Shown here piece by piece: positions 8,643-17,381 of a stretch of 64,000 nt of DNA. The stretch is from Marinomonas arctica (lineage in GTDB: Bacteria > Pseudomonadota > Gammaproteobacteria > Pseudomonadales > Marinomonadaceae). Where the stretch lies: contig NZ_QHJF01000010.1 of the NCBI RefSeq assembly GCF_003259225.1, forward strand, positions 124,001 through 188,000, read 5' to 3'. The notes under the pieces are model-generated. The model was given only the letters and a program-made list of their open reading frames with translations, was not told the origin of the DNA and did not search any database. The translations under genes and the position numbers were made by a program. Position 1 is the first letter of the stretch, and each line of letters begins with the position of its first letter.

Positions 8643-10694
8643 ATGAGCGAACCATTACTCTCCATAGCCCAACGTCTGCGTAATCTAAACGAACGTCAAT
8701 TGGATGCCGTCAAACAAATCGATGGCCCTTTGCTGGTATTGGCAGGCGCAGGCTCAGGAAAAACCAGTGTAATTACGACGAAAATCGCCTATTTGATCCA
8801 AACTTGTGGCTTTAAAGCCAATAGCATCATTGCAGTAACCTTTACCAACAAAGCTGCACGTGAAATGAAAGAGCGTGTGGTTGGCATGTTATCAAAGCAA
8901 GAAAGCCGAGGTTTGAGTATTTCGACTTTCCACAATTTGGGGTTACGGATTCTTCGCAAAGAATATCGTCGTGCTGGCCTAAAAGAAGGTTTTACCCTAT
9001 TTGACTCCCAAGACTCGCTCAGTTTAGTCAAAGAAATTTTGGATAAAGAATTCAATGGTCAAATGGACGCGGCGGCGTATTGTCAGAACACCATTTCCAA
9101 TTGGAAAAACGATCTCACGACCCCACAAGAAGCCATCACCAATGCGGACACAGAAGAATTTTTGTTAGCGGCACAGGTCTACGTGCAATATCAGCGTTAT
9201 TTACGCGCATACAATGCCGTAGACTTTGACGATTTAATATTACTGCCCGTCAGCTTATTAATGGCCGATGAAGACTTGCGAGAGCGTTGGCAGAAAAAAG
9301 TACGCTACTTGCTGGTGGATGAGTGCCAAGACACCAACGCCAGTCAGTATGAATTGATTCGCTTACTAGCGGGCTTTCGTCGCTGTTTTACCCTAGTGGG
9401 AGATGACGATCAATCCATTTACGCCTGGCGTGGGGCACGTCCAGAAAACTTGGAACGTTTGTCGGTGGATTACCCCAATTTAAAACTGGTGAAACTGGAA
9501 CAAAACTATCGTTCCACCAAACGTATCCTCAAAGCCGCCAATACCTTGATTGCCAACAACCCACACATTTACGACAAAGCTTTGTGGAGTGATCACGAAG
9601 AGGGCGACCCGATCCGTATCATGGTGACACGTAACGAAGACGCTGAATCCGAACGTGTTGCGGCAGAAATCCAATCTCGACATCTACGTCATGATATTCC
9701 GTATCGAGATTTTGCCATCCTGTATCGTGGTAACCACCAAGCACGACTATTGGAAATCAAACTGCAAGCCTATCGCATTCCCTACAAGATGAACGGCGGC
9801 ACGTCTTTTTTCTCCCGCGCCGAAATCAAAGACTTAATGGGCTATTTACGTCTTTTGGTCAACCCATTAGACGACAACGCATTTTTACGCATTGTTAACT
9901 TACCGCGTCGAGAAATTGGCCCAGCCACGTTAGAAAAAGTCGGCAACCTTGCCACCGAGCGCGGTGTCAGCCTGTTCGAAGCGTCGGGCTATAAAGAATT
10001 AGAAGACAGTATTACTGGGCGCTCATTAAAAAGCTTACAAGATTTTGAACGTTGGCTCTCTACATTACGTAAGCGTTTAGAAGGCGGTGCGTCGCCTGTG
10101 CCTGTGATAGAGCAAATGATCCATGATATGGATTACTACAGTTGGATTCAGGAACAAACCTCATCGACAAAAGCGGCGGAACGTCGTATTGAAAACGTGC
10201 GTTTCCTGCTGGACTCTATCCAGCGCATGATGGAGTCTGCTTGGGAAGAGGACGAAAGCGCAGGCTTGGATCAAGCCATCAGTAAACTGTTATTAATCGA
10301 CATGTTAGAACGCCAAGAAGAAGAGGAAGACGAAGACAAGGTTCAGCTGTTAACACTGCATGCTTCCAAAGGCTTAGAGTACCCTCACGTTTTCTTAATC
10401 GGCTGCGAAGAAGAACTTTTACCGCACAGAAACAGCATTGAAAACGACGACATTGAAGAAGAGCGCCGTTTGGCTTACGTAGGCATCACCCGAGCGAAAA
10501 AAACCTTATGCATCACCTTAGCGGCCAAACGCCGTCAGTATGGTGAAGAAATCGACTGCATGCCGAGCCGATTCTTAGACGAATTGCCAGAAGAAGACTT
10601 GGTCTGGGAAGGGCGCGGTGACGAAGGTGAAAGCGCGAAAAAAGAACGTGGCCTCGCGTCTTTATCGGCATTAAAAGCCATGCTGAATTCATAA
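8643..10694 (+). CDS. rep: ATP-dependent DNA helicase Rep
   Basis: Rep is a superfamily 1A 3'-5' helicase that removes protein roadblocks ahead of replication forks. The protein is 683 residues (E. coli 673). Visible motifs in order: Q-motif LNERQLDAV, Walker A GAGSGKTS near residue 37, motif Ia TFTNKAA, Walker B DECQDTN, motif III DDDQSIYAWRGA, motif IV QNYRST, motif V LLTLHASKGLEYP, and motif VI YVGITRAKK. Rep rather than UvrD or PcrA fits the opening residues and length. The upstream 232 bp hold its promoter; no operon partner is apparent. Confidence 0.95.
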   Translation: MSEPLLSIAQRLRNLNERQLDAVKQIDGPLLVLAGAGSGKTSVITTKIAYLIQTCGFKANSIIAVTFTNKAAREMKERVVGMLSKQESRGLSISTFHNLGLRILRKEYRRAGLKEGFTLFDSQDSLSLVKEILDKEFNGQMDAAAYCQNTISNWKNDLTTPQEAITNADTEEFLLAAQVYVQYQRYLRAYNAVDFDDLILLPVSLLMADEDLRERWQKKVRYLLVDECQDTNASQYELIRLLAGFRRCFTLVGDDDQSIYAWRGARPENLERLSVDYPNLKLVKLEQNYRSTKRILKAANTLIANNPHIYDKALWSDHEEGDPIRIMVTRNEDAESERVAAEIQSRHLRHDIPYRDFAILYRGNHQARLLEIKLQAYRIPYKMNGGTSFFSRAEIKDLMGYLRLLVNPLDDNAFLRIVNLPRREIGPATLEKVGNLATERGVSLFEASGYKELEDSITGRSLKSLQDFERWLSTLRKRLEGGASPVPVIEQMIHDMDYYSWIQEQTSSTKAAERRIENVRFLLDSIQRMMESAWEEDESAGLDQAISKLLLIDMLERQEEEEDEDKVQLLTLHASKGLEYPHVFLIGCEEELLPHRNSIENDDIEEERRLAYVGITRAKKTLCITLAAKRRQYGEEIDCMPSRFLDELPEEDLVWEGRGDEGESAKKERGLASLSALKAMLNS

Positions 10695-10744
10695 CGGAAT
10701 GCCCAGCAGAAAGCCAAGCAGAAAGACGCGTAGTTAGCCATCAG

Positions 10745-11116
10745 CTATTGGCTTTGATCAATCATGTACAGAATGGTGTGTCGTAGCTCCTCGTCGCTAC
10801 AGTTTGAGCAAATTCCTCGAGGAGGCATCGCATTGAAGCCTTTAATGGCGTTCGCCAGAAGCGTGTCTATGCCTTTATCAATACGTGGCTGCCACTCTTC
10901 GGCATGACCTATACGCGGCGCCCCCGCAACGCCATTGACATGGCAAGCAATACAATAAGTGTTATAAATCTGCGTCACTGGGCGACCAGAATAGGGTTGT
11001 GCTGTGGTGTTTGTTTCCCCAGAGGCTTGACTATGTAAGGGCAAGAGCGCGAGAAAACAAACGCCAAACGATAGAGCAAGAGGCCAATAAGAACGCAACA
11101 GACTGATAAAAAACAC
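10745..11116 (-). CDS. c5-like monohaem cytochrome c
   Basis: A periplasmic or membrane-anchored electron carrier of 123 residues. A signal peptide of about 30 residues (LALSFGVCFLALLPLHSQASG) precedes one haem motif CIACH and a distal Met region (GFNAMPPRG). The CSNCSDEEL pair of cysteines near the C-terminus is typical of cytochrome c5. The start is GTG at 11116 with AAGGAAG upstream. It is convergent with rep and 50 bp from it. The redox partner is unknown. Confidence 0.85.
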   Translation of the reverse strand: MFFISLLRSYWPLALSFGVCFLALLPLHSQASGETNTTAQPYSGRPVTQIYNTYCIACHVNGVAGAPRIGHAEEWQPRIDKGIDTLLANAIKGFNAMPPRGICSNCSDEELRHTILYMIDQSQ

Positions 11117-11258
11117 GGTACTTCCTTCTTTCGATTAAGGACTTAACAGCCAAATCATTATACGATAAAACCGTACTGACAGATGACTATTCGGTCATGG
11201 TTAGGCAATGACAATACACACGTTGTAAAACAGTCTGGTACTGTAATGGAGAATGACA

Positions 11259-11552
11259 ATGGAAAATGTGCTCACTTTAGTGGCCACCATCACTGCGAAA
11301 ACAGGTAAAGCGGAACCCTTAAAAAACGCTTTATTAGACTTGGTCGCGCCAACTCGAGCTGAAGCGGGGTGTTTGCAGTACGACCTACATCAAGATAACC
11401 AAGATCCAAATGTCTTTGTGTTTTTAGAGCGTTGGACAGGCTACGACGTCTGGCATGACCACATGGAAAGTGCGCACATCAAAGCCTACATTGCCCTAGC
11501 GGATGACCTAGTAAACGAATTTGTCGTCAAAGAAATGCACGCCATTGGCTAA
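11259..11552 (+). CDS. ABM-domain monooxygenase-like protein (YgiN type)
   Basis: A 97-residue ferredoxin-like antibiotic-biosynthesis-monooxygenase (ABM) domain protein. Family features are the opening LTLVATITAKTGKAEPLKNALL, PTRAEAGCLQYDLHQD, and FLERW..YDVWHDHMESAH. Relatives act on quinols or are of unknown substrate. The ATG at 11259 has GGAG seven bases upstream; the ATG two codons earlier is too close to it. It is monocistronic and divergent from the cytochrome gene. Confidence 0.85.
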   Translation: MENVLTLVATITAKTGKAEPLKNALLDLVAPTRAEAGCLQYDLHQDNQDPNVFVFLERWTGYDVWHDHMESAHIKAYIALADDLVNEFVVKEMHAIG

Positions 11553-11570
11553 TCATGGCGAAAACACCAT

Positions 11571-11602
11571 CGGACAGCGACCATAGACTCGGTCGTCGTC
11601 CG
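11571..11602 (+). terminator. Imperfect hairpin after the ABM gene
   Basis: CGGAC-GCGACC pairs imperfectly with GGTCG-GTCCG around an eight-base loop. There is no T-run after it, so it may be a Rho-assisted end or an mRNA-stabilising hairpin. Confidence 0.35.
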
Positions 11603-11755
11603 AAATCTTAGCGCAAAAACAGAATATCAACACTTTGAGCTAACATTATTGTATTAAGCACTGGAATCCTGAGGGATTTCCTTTAGAATACGCACTCAAA
11701 TTTGTTCTGGCCTACTTTGCTCCATGCAAACATATCCCCGTCAGACAACCCTAAT

Positions 11756-11832
11756 GCGCCCGTAGCTCAGCTGGATAGAGCGTCGCCCTCCGGAGGCGAA
11801 GGTCGGAGGTTCAAATCCTCTCGGGCGTACCA
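11756..11832 (+). tRNA. tRNA-Arg (anticodon CCG), CCA encoded
   Basis: A 77-nt cloverleaf is visible: acceptor GCGCCCG with CGGGCGT (a G-U first pair), D-arm GCTC/GAGC, anticodon stem CGCC-CTCCGGA-GGCG with anticodon CCG, T-arm with TTCAAAT, and an encoded 3' CCA. It closely follows E. coli tRNA-Arg(CCG). The protein-like ORFs across it in both strands are artefacts. Confidence 0.95.
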
Positions 11833-12241
11833 TTTTGATAATGATCACCAACTCTGTAATCCTTGTATTTACTGGCTTTATAAGAAAATAAACTTCATTT
11901 TTCTTTGGGTCTATACAACACATTTTTTCTTCATGGGACAAAATTGGGACACCTCCTAAAAAACTTTTTATGAGTTTTTTCATGTGTCTACATTTCGTCT
12001 TTCAAAAAAATGAACTGTTTTGTCTAAAAACGGTTCATCGATTCCGCTTTCATGCTTACTCAAGAAAGATGTAGGTAAAGTTTAGGAAGTTCATACAATT
12101 AAAGTAATCCCTATGTTAAGTCGTTTCTTTATTTGTTGTTTAAATCTGTACCGATGATTTTTCTTTTTTCTTGTCCTATTAGAGACAATGTATTGCTGAT
12201 ACTTTTCTTCAAAAAATCTGTTATTGAGGAGGTTGGCATCA
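11833..12241. other. Intergenic spacer, tRNA-Arg to cysI
   Basis: 409 AT-rich bases without a credible gene. It begins with the repeated phrase GGGACAAAATTGGGACA at about 11935-11951, of the sort left next to tRNA genes by integrated elements, though no integrase is present. It also holds the palindrome listed separately and should contain the cysI promoter. Confidence 0.5.
12011..12037. promoter_or_regulatory. Palindrome upstream of cysI
   Basis: TGAACTGTTTT (12011-12021) and AAAACGGTTCA (12027-12037) form an 11-bp inverted repeat with one mismatch and a five-base centre. It is 200 bp before cysI and could be an operator or a weak terminator. No regulator is assigned. Confidence 0.4.
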
Positions 12242-13900
12242 ATGTATCGATACGATGAATATGATAGGGCGTTGGTTAACGAGCGCGTAGAAGAGTTTCG
12301 CGATCAAGTGGCGCGTCGGATGAGCGGCGAATTAACGGAAGACGAGTTTTTGCCATTGCGTTTGCAAAACGGACTGTATTTGCAAAAACACGCTTATATG
12401 ATGCGCATCGCTATTCCCTATGGTGCGTTATCCAGTGATCAAATGCGAGGTTTAGCGTTCATTGCCAACGAATTTGACCGTGGTTATGGGCACTTTACTA
12501 CTCGTCAAAATATTCAATTCAACTGGATTGAGCTAGCTGATACGCCAGATATTTTAGCGCATTTGGCATCTATTGATATGCATGCTATTCAAACATCGGG
12601 TAACTGTGTGCGTAATGTGACTACCGAAGCTTATGCGGGCGTTGCTCCCGATGAAGAATATGACCCGCGTATTTTTGCTGAGATTATTCGTCAATGGGCG
12701 ACAGTAAACCCTGAGTTTTTGTTCTTGCCTCGCAAATTCAAAATTGCGGTTAGTTCCAGCAAGGAAGACCGTGCGGCGGTTCGTATGCACGATATTGGTT
12801 TGTATTTGTATCGTGACGAAGAAGAAACATTGCGTTTTCAGGTTATGGTTGGTGGAGGACTAGGTCGTACGCCTTTCTTGAATAAAGCGGTAAAAGACGA
12901 TCTGCATTGGTCGGAAGTATTGTCTTATATAGAGGCAGTTCTTCGAGTTTTTAATCGTTATGGACGACGAGATAATAAATACAAAGCACGTATTAAAATT
13001 CTTATACATTCATTAGGTGTAGATGCTTTTCGTGAAGAAGTGGAAGCCGAATGGCTGCAAATTCGTGAGAGTTTTTCTACGCTCACCGATGATGAATTAA
13101 GCCGCGTGGCTTCTCAGTTCTTGTCGCCACTTTACAAAACTTTAGATGATACCGATCTTAAATACGGCAATCATATAGCAAGTAACGATGAGTTTTCTGC
13201 TTGGGTATCACGCAGCGTGAAACCTCATAAAGTCAGTGGTTATGCGTCTGTGGCGATTTCTACCAAGTTTCCTACCAACACGCCAGGCGATTTGAATGCT
13301 GAGCAAATGCAGCGTATAGCCGATCTTGCTGATCTTTATGGGTTTGGTGTGATTCGCATTGCTCACGAACAAAACGTGGTGCTGCCTGATATCCCGAAAA
13401 AGCATCTTTTCAATGTCTGGTTAAGTTTATGTGAAGTGGGTTTGGCTTTACCGAATGTGGGTTTAGTGAGCGATATGATTGTTTGCCCAGGGGCGAGTTA
13501 TTGTAACTTGGCAACAGCACATTCTTTTCCCGTCGCCAAAAAAGTGGCTGAGGTTTACAGCATTGAAGAGCAACTAGAAGTTGGTGATATCAGTATTAAC
13601 TTATCTGGGTGTATTAATGCCTGCGCCCATCACCATATTGGTAATATCGGCATTCTAGGGCTGAATAAATCAGGCGAAGATTATTACCAAATTACCGTTG
13701 GCGGAGCACAAGGCAAAGACAGTCAAATCGGCAAAGTGATTGGTCCTGCGGTGAGTGAAGACGCGCTGCCAAGAGTGGTTAAAAACATAACCAATGCGTA
13801 TCTAGCGAATCGAAATGACAGAGAAACGTTTCATGAGACCTTTTTACGTATTGGTTTGGAACCATTCAAGATGGCCGCTTATGAGTCAGTAGGAGTTTAG
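12242..13900 (+). CDS. cysI: Sulfite/nitrite reductase haemoprotein (CysI type)
   Basis: A cytoplasmic siroheme/[4Fe-4S] enzyme of the six-electron sulfite-to-sulfide or nitrite-to-ammonia type. The protein has 552 residues, the length of Pseudomonas CysI. Two ferredoxin-like/siroheme half repeats are visible. The cluster cysteines are C415 and C421 (CPGASYC) and C457 and C461 (GCINAC). AGGAGG lies nine bases before the ATG at 12242; an in-frame TTG at 12224 lies before that RBS. It is followed after 1 bp by the DUF934 gene, the usual partner. Proximity to cioAB recalls the cio cluster of cyanide-degrading pseudomonads, so it could be a stress-specific isozyme. Confidence 0.9.
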   Translation: MYRYDEYDRALVNERVEEFRDQVARRMSGELTEDEFLPLRLQNGLYLQKHAYMMRIAIPYGALSSDQMRGLAFIANEFDRGYGHFTTRQNIQFNWIELADTPDILAHLASIDMHAIQTSGNCVRNVTTEAYAGVAPDEEYDPRIFAEIIRQWATVNPEFLFLPRKFKIAVSSSKEDRAAVRMHDIGLYLYRDEEETLRFQVMVGGGLGRTPFLNKAVKDDLHWSEVLSYIEAVLRVFNRYGRRDNKYKARIKILIHSLGVDAFREEVEAEWLQIRESFSTLTDDELSRVASQFLSPLYKTLDDTDLKYGNHIASNDEFSAWVSRSVKPHKVSGYASVAISTKFPTNTPGDLNAEQMQRIADLADLYGFGVIRIAHEQNVVLPDIPKKHLFNVWLSLCEVGLALPNVGLVSDMIVCPGASYCNLATAHSFPVAKKVAEVYSIEEQLEVGDISINLSGCINACAHHHIGNIGILGLNKSGEDYYQITVGGAQGKDSQIGKVIGPAVSEDALPRVVKNITNAYLANRNDRETFHETFLRIGLEPFKMAAYESVGV

Positions 13901-13901
13901 T

Positions 13902-14399
13902 ATGAAGAATATTATCCGTATTCAGTCTAATGATATGACGATTAATAAATCCGATGATTGGGTCATTTTAGAAGAGGGTTGTGACTCACTTAAGCCCCAT
14001 CAAATCTTACCGATGAAAGCTTGGTTAGCGCGAGTTGAGCGAGGTGACAATGCCTCATCGGCCGTTTGGATTGACGTTGATGATGATCCAATGGAATTAA
14101 AAGGCGAGATCGATAAGTTATCGTTTATCTGTGTTTTCTTCGCTGATTTTAAAGATGGGCGGGGCTACTCGACGGCGTATTTATTGCGTAAGCGGTTAAA
14201 TTATCAGGGGGATTTACGTGCCTTTGGTGATGTACTAAGAGATCAATTGAGCCTAATGCGTCAATGCGGTTTCGACAGTTTTGCCATTAAAGAAGGCAAA
14301 GATCCACACGATGCGGCGAAAGGCGTCAAAGGTTTGTCCGTCACTTATAGTGGCAGCGTATCGCAACCGAACCCGCTATATAAACGGGTTCGTCGCTAG
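13902..14399 (+). CDS. DUF934 protein, CysI partner
   Basis: A 165-residue DUF934 (COG3749) protein, regularly found directly downstream of cysI in Pseudomonas-type assimilatory sulfite reduction. The family is thought to assist sulfite reductase, possibly in electron delivery, without a proven reaction. Typical segments are VWIDVDDDPMELKGEIDKLSFICVFFADFKDGRGYS, AYLLRKRLNYQGDLRAFGDVLRDQL, and FDSFAIKEG. It begins two bases after the cysI stop and is translationally coupled. The gene ends 19 bp from the convergent MocR gene. Confidence 0.9.
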   Translation: MKNIIRIQSNDMTINKSDDWVILEEGCDSLKPHQILPMKAWLARVERGDNASSAVWIDVDDDPMELKGEIDKLSFICVFFADFKDGRGYSTAYLLRKRLNYQGDLRAFGDVLRDQLSLMRQCGFDSFAIKEGKDPHDAAKGVKGLSVTYSGSVSQPNPLYKRVRR

Positions 14400-14418
14400 G
14401 TTTTATGTTTAAAAAAGC

Positions 14419-15828
14419 CTATCCAAGTAGTACGCTAAACAGCTTTTTGACAGCGGCTTGTCTTTGTTCGGTTAACGGGTGGATATAACTTAAACGTAAA
14501 AAGTTTTTATATTGACCCGATGCCGAGAAAAGTGAGCCGGGTGTCATAATCACGCCTTGCTCTAATACTTTGTTATAACTGCGTTGTGTATTGATGGATT
14601 CATCTAATTCTATCCACATAGAAATGCCGCCTTGGGCATGGGTGTAGCGAATGTTGTCACTCCAATGGATATCTAATAACATCATCAGTTCTCTTTGTTG
14701 TTGCTTTAGCGTATTGACCTGTTGAGCAAGGTAGCGGCGGTAATGACCTTCTTCTAAAAATGTCGCCAGCCCTTGCTGAATGGATTCGCTTGAGGATAGC
14801 TGGGTAACCAGTTTCAATTGAGTAATCTTGTCGTGCCATTTGCCACCAAATACCCAACCAATCCTTAAATCTCGTGATAAACTTTTCGAGAAGGAACCAC
14901 ATAGAATAACTTGTCCGTTAGGATCGAATTTTTTTAAGGGTTCTGCAGTAAAAGGCGGAAAAGCCAAATCCCCATAAATATCATCCTCTATGATGCAAAA
15001 ATCTTTTTCGACCGCTAGATTGATGAGCGCTCGGCGTGCTTTTTCTGGCATAAATGCCCCAGTGGGCGTGGCATAATTTGGGGACACAATACAGGCTTTT
15101 ATTGGCCACTCTGTTATTTTTTCGGCCAAATCGTCAACGCTCAAACCTTCTTCTGGGTCAGCAGCGACCTCGATAATTTTCAGTTTGAGTTGTTCCATGA
15201 TTTGCAGTACGCCATAAAATGCGGGAGATTCCACGGCCACAGTATCACCAGGTGAGCATGTTGCCATGAGGGAAATGAATAAGGCGTGTTGGCAACCACC
15301 AGTAATGCAAACCTGTGATGGATCTTGATTCAAACTACGGTGGCGATAGTGAGTCACAATGGCGTCTTTTAAGCGCATGTCACCGCTTGAGTCGTTGTAG
15401 TAAAGCGCTTTTTGAGTGGGTCTGGAGCGCAGTGCTTTGCTTAAGTGTCGGTTTAAAGTGATTAGGTGATTCGCATCATTGGTAGCGCCAGCCGTTGGCA
15501 AAATATCAAAGGCGGCACTGCGCGTCATGATGTCTTTTAAAATGGCAGGGACAGTTACGTCTCTGGGCGCGGCGGGTGGGTTAATACGTTTTGGCGAGAG
15601 TCGATCATTTGGTGTAACTGTTTTGACAAAGTAACCTGATTTTGGCTTAGAAAAGATCAGCCCTTCTGCTTCGAGTCGATGTAAGGCATGTAACACCGTG
15701 GCTTTAGAAAAGCCCAAGTTCTGGCATAGCTCTCGGACAGAAGGAAGCTTTCCGCTGGGTAAAAAATGGTTGGCTCTAATGTCCTTGCGTAACAAGTGTT
15801 CCAGCTCTAGGTATTTAAACTGACTCAT
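14419..15828 (-). CDS. MocR-type (GntR-aminotransferase) transcription regulator
   Basis: The 469-residue protein has an N-terminal GntR winged helix (residues 1-70, LPSVRELCQNLGFSKATVLHALHRLEAEGLI) fused to a fold-type I aminotransferase domain with the PLP lysine in SGSFSKSLSRDLRIGW. MocR regulators sense PLP or amino-compound adducts. It is divergent from cioA with 141 bp between the starts, and two direct repeats lie there. This layout makes it the likely regulator of cioAB, and perhaps cysI. MocR genes accompany cio clusters of cyanotrophic Pseudomonas as I recall; not verified here. Confidence 0.9.
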   Translation of the reverse strand: MSQFKYLELEHLLRKDIRANHFLPSGKLPSVRELCQNLGFSKATVLHALHRLEAEGLIFSKPKSGYFVKTVTPNDRLSPKRINPPAAPRDVTVPAILKDIMTRSAAFDILPTAGATNDANHLITLNRHLSKALRSRPTQKALYYNDSSGDMRLKDAIVTHYRHRSLNQDPSQVCITGGCQHALFISLMATCSPGDTVAVESPAFYGVLQIMEQLKLKIIEVAADPEEGLSVDDLAEKITEWPIKACIVSPNYATPTGAFMPEKARRALINLAVEKDFCIIEDDIYGDLAFPPFTAEPLKKFDPNGQVILCGSFSKSLSRDLRIGWVFGGKWHDKITQLKLVTQLSSSESIQQGLATFLEEGHYRRYLAQQVNTLKQQQRELMMLLDIHWSDNIRYTHAQGGISMWIELDESINTQRSYNKVLEQGVIMTPGSLFSASGQYKNFLRLSYIHPLTEQRQAAVKKLFSVLLG

Positions 15829-15851
15829 GGTTGCACCCCTAATAATGTATC

Positions 15852-15885
15852 TGTGCCTATTCTAAATTAATTTATTGTGCCTGTT
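15852..15885. promoter_or_regulatory. Direct repeats between mocR and cioA
   Basis: TGTGCCTATT at 15852-15861 and TGTGCCTGTT at 15876-15885 are direct repeats 24 bp apart in the shared promoter region. Characterised MocR regulators such as GabR and PdxR bind spaced direct repeats, so this is a good operator candidate. Confidence 0.5.
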
Positions 15886-15969
15886 ATGTATTTATTTAAG
15901 CCTTACACTCTGCAAGGTAATTATTTTTCGATTTTGCTTTCTGGTAGCGTAAAAGATAGGCAGGGCACA

Positions 15970-17370
15970 ATGATTGATTTAAATGCTATTGATTTGGCGC
16001 GAATACAATTCGCGTTCACCGTCTCGTTCCATATTATTTTTCCCGCTATTACGATTGGTCTCGCCAGTTATTTGGCGGTATTAGAAGGCTTGTGGTTGTA
16101 TACCAGAAAGCCGATTTACATGACTTTATGCCGATTTTGGATGAAAATATTCGCGGTTAACTTCGCCATGGGCGTTGTTTCTGGCATTGTGATGGCGTAT
16201 CAATTTGGCACCAACTGGAGCCAGTTTTCAAACTTCGCAGGGGCTATTACCGGTCCATTACTGAGTTATGAAGTGATGACAGCTTTTTTCCTTGAAGCTG
16301 GCTTTTTGGGCGTTATGTTGTTTGGCTGGAAAAAAGTCGGCAAAAAGCTACATTTTGCCTCCACTATATTGGTCGCTATTGGAACCTTAATCTCGATGAC
16401 TTGGATTTTGGCGTCTAACAGTTGGATGCAAACCCCTCAAGGTTACGATATTGTTGACGGCCGAGTTGTACCAGTCGATTGGTTCGAGATCATTTTTAAC
16501 CCTTCTTTTCCTTATCGTTTAGTTCACATGGGCTTGGCTGCCTTTCTAGCAACTGCTTTGTTGGTCGCTGCTTCTGGCGCGTGGCATTTGCTGAAAGGCA
16601 CGCATGTAACAGCCGCGAAAAAAATGTTGTCCATGGCAATGTGGATGCTGCTTATTTCGGCGCCTTTGCAAGTTATAGTTGGTGATCAACATGGCTTAAA
16701 CACTTTAGAGCATCAGCCAATTAAAGTGGCCGCTATGGAAGGGCATTGGCATCAAACCGAAAAAGGTGAAGGCGTTCCGCTGGTCTTGTTTGGTTGGCCG
16801 AATATGGAAAAGGAAAGAAACGATTTTGCGATTGAGATTCCGAATCTTGCCAGTTTGATTTTGACTCATTCTTTGGATGGGGATATTCCATCGCTCACTT
16901 CTGTCGCACCGGAAGATCGTCCTTATGTGCCAGTGGTCTTCTTTAGTTTTCGTATTATGGTGGCGCTTGGCATCTTGATGATTGTGCTGGCTGTTACCGC
17001 ATTGATGCTACGTAAAAAGGGCAAAATCTACGAAAAAAGATGGTTTCTGCGCTTCTGTGTTGCCATGGGCCCATCTGGTCTAATCGCCATGCTTACAGGC
17101 TGGTTTGTCACAGAAACAGGCCGTCAGCCTTGGGTAGTTTATGGTTTGCAACGCACTGTGGATGCCGGCTCGCCCAATAGCGTTACTGCCATGAGTTTGT
17201 CGTTGCTAATTTTTGTGTTGGTGTATCTTTGTGTTTTTGGTGTAGGCGTGCGTTACATGTTAGCGCTGATTACCAAAGGCCCAGCAGACGATTATACACT
17301 TGAAGACGATGAACATTTGAATAAACGCCCCGCCCGTCCGCTATCTGCCGCTGATGGCGTAGAAATTTAG
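15970..17370 (+). CDS. cioA: bd-type (cyanide-insensitive) quinol oxidase subunit I
   Basis: Inner-membrane subunit I of a cytochrome bd/CIO oxidase, carrying haems b558, b595 and d and reducing O2 with quinol. It has about nine transmembrane helices. Landmarks are RIQFAFTVSFHIIFP (haem His), the conserved MAYQFGTNWS, a short quinol loop with EHQPIK and AAMEGHW, and GWFVTETGRQPW. The short Q loop and length (466 residues) fit the CioA subgroup. The frame is open from 15877, but MIDLNAIDLAR at 15970 with an AGGCAGGG upstream is the natural start. It forms an operon with cioB. Confidence 0.9.
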   Translation: MIDLNAIDLARIQFAFTVSFHIIFPAITIGLASYLAVLEGLWLYTRKPIYMTLCRFWMKIFAVNFAMGVVSGIVMAYQFGTNWSQFSNFAGAITGPLLSYEVMTAFFLEAGFLGVMLFGWKKVGKKLHFASTILVAIGTLISMTWILASNSWMQTPQGYDIVDGRVVPVDWFEIIFNPSFPYRLVHMGLAAFLATALLVAASGAWHLLKGTHVTAAKKMLSMAMWMLLISAPLQVIVGDQHGLNTLEHQPIKVAAMEGHWHQTEKGEGVPLVLFGWPNMEKERNDFAIEIPNLASLILTHSLDGDIPSLTSVAPEDRPYVPVVFFSFRIMVALGILMIVLAVTALMLRKKGKIYEKRWFLRFCVAMGPSGLIAMLTGWFVTETGRQPWVVYGLQRTVDAGSPNSVTAMSLSLLIFVLVYLCVFGVGVRYMLALITKGPADDYTLEDDEHLNKRPARPLSAADGVEI

Positions 17371-17381
17371 GAGACAGTGTC

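Noticed and set aside
11702-11983. ORFs on both strands covering tRNA-Arg
   Set aside because: They translate the tRNA itself, a well-known annotation artefact.
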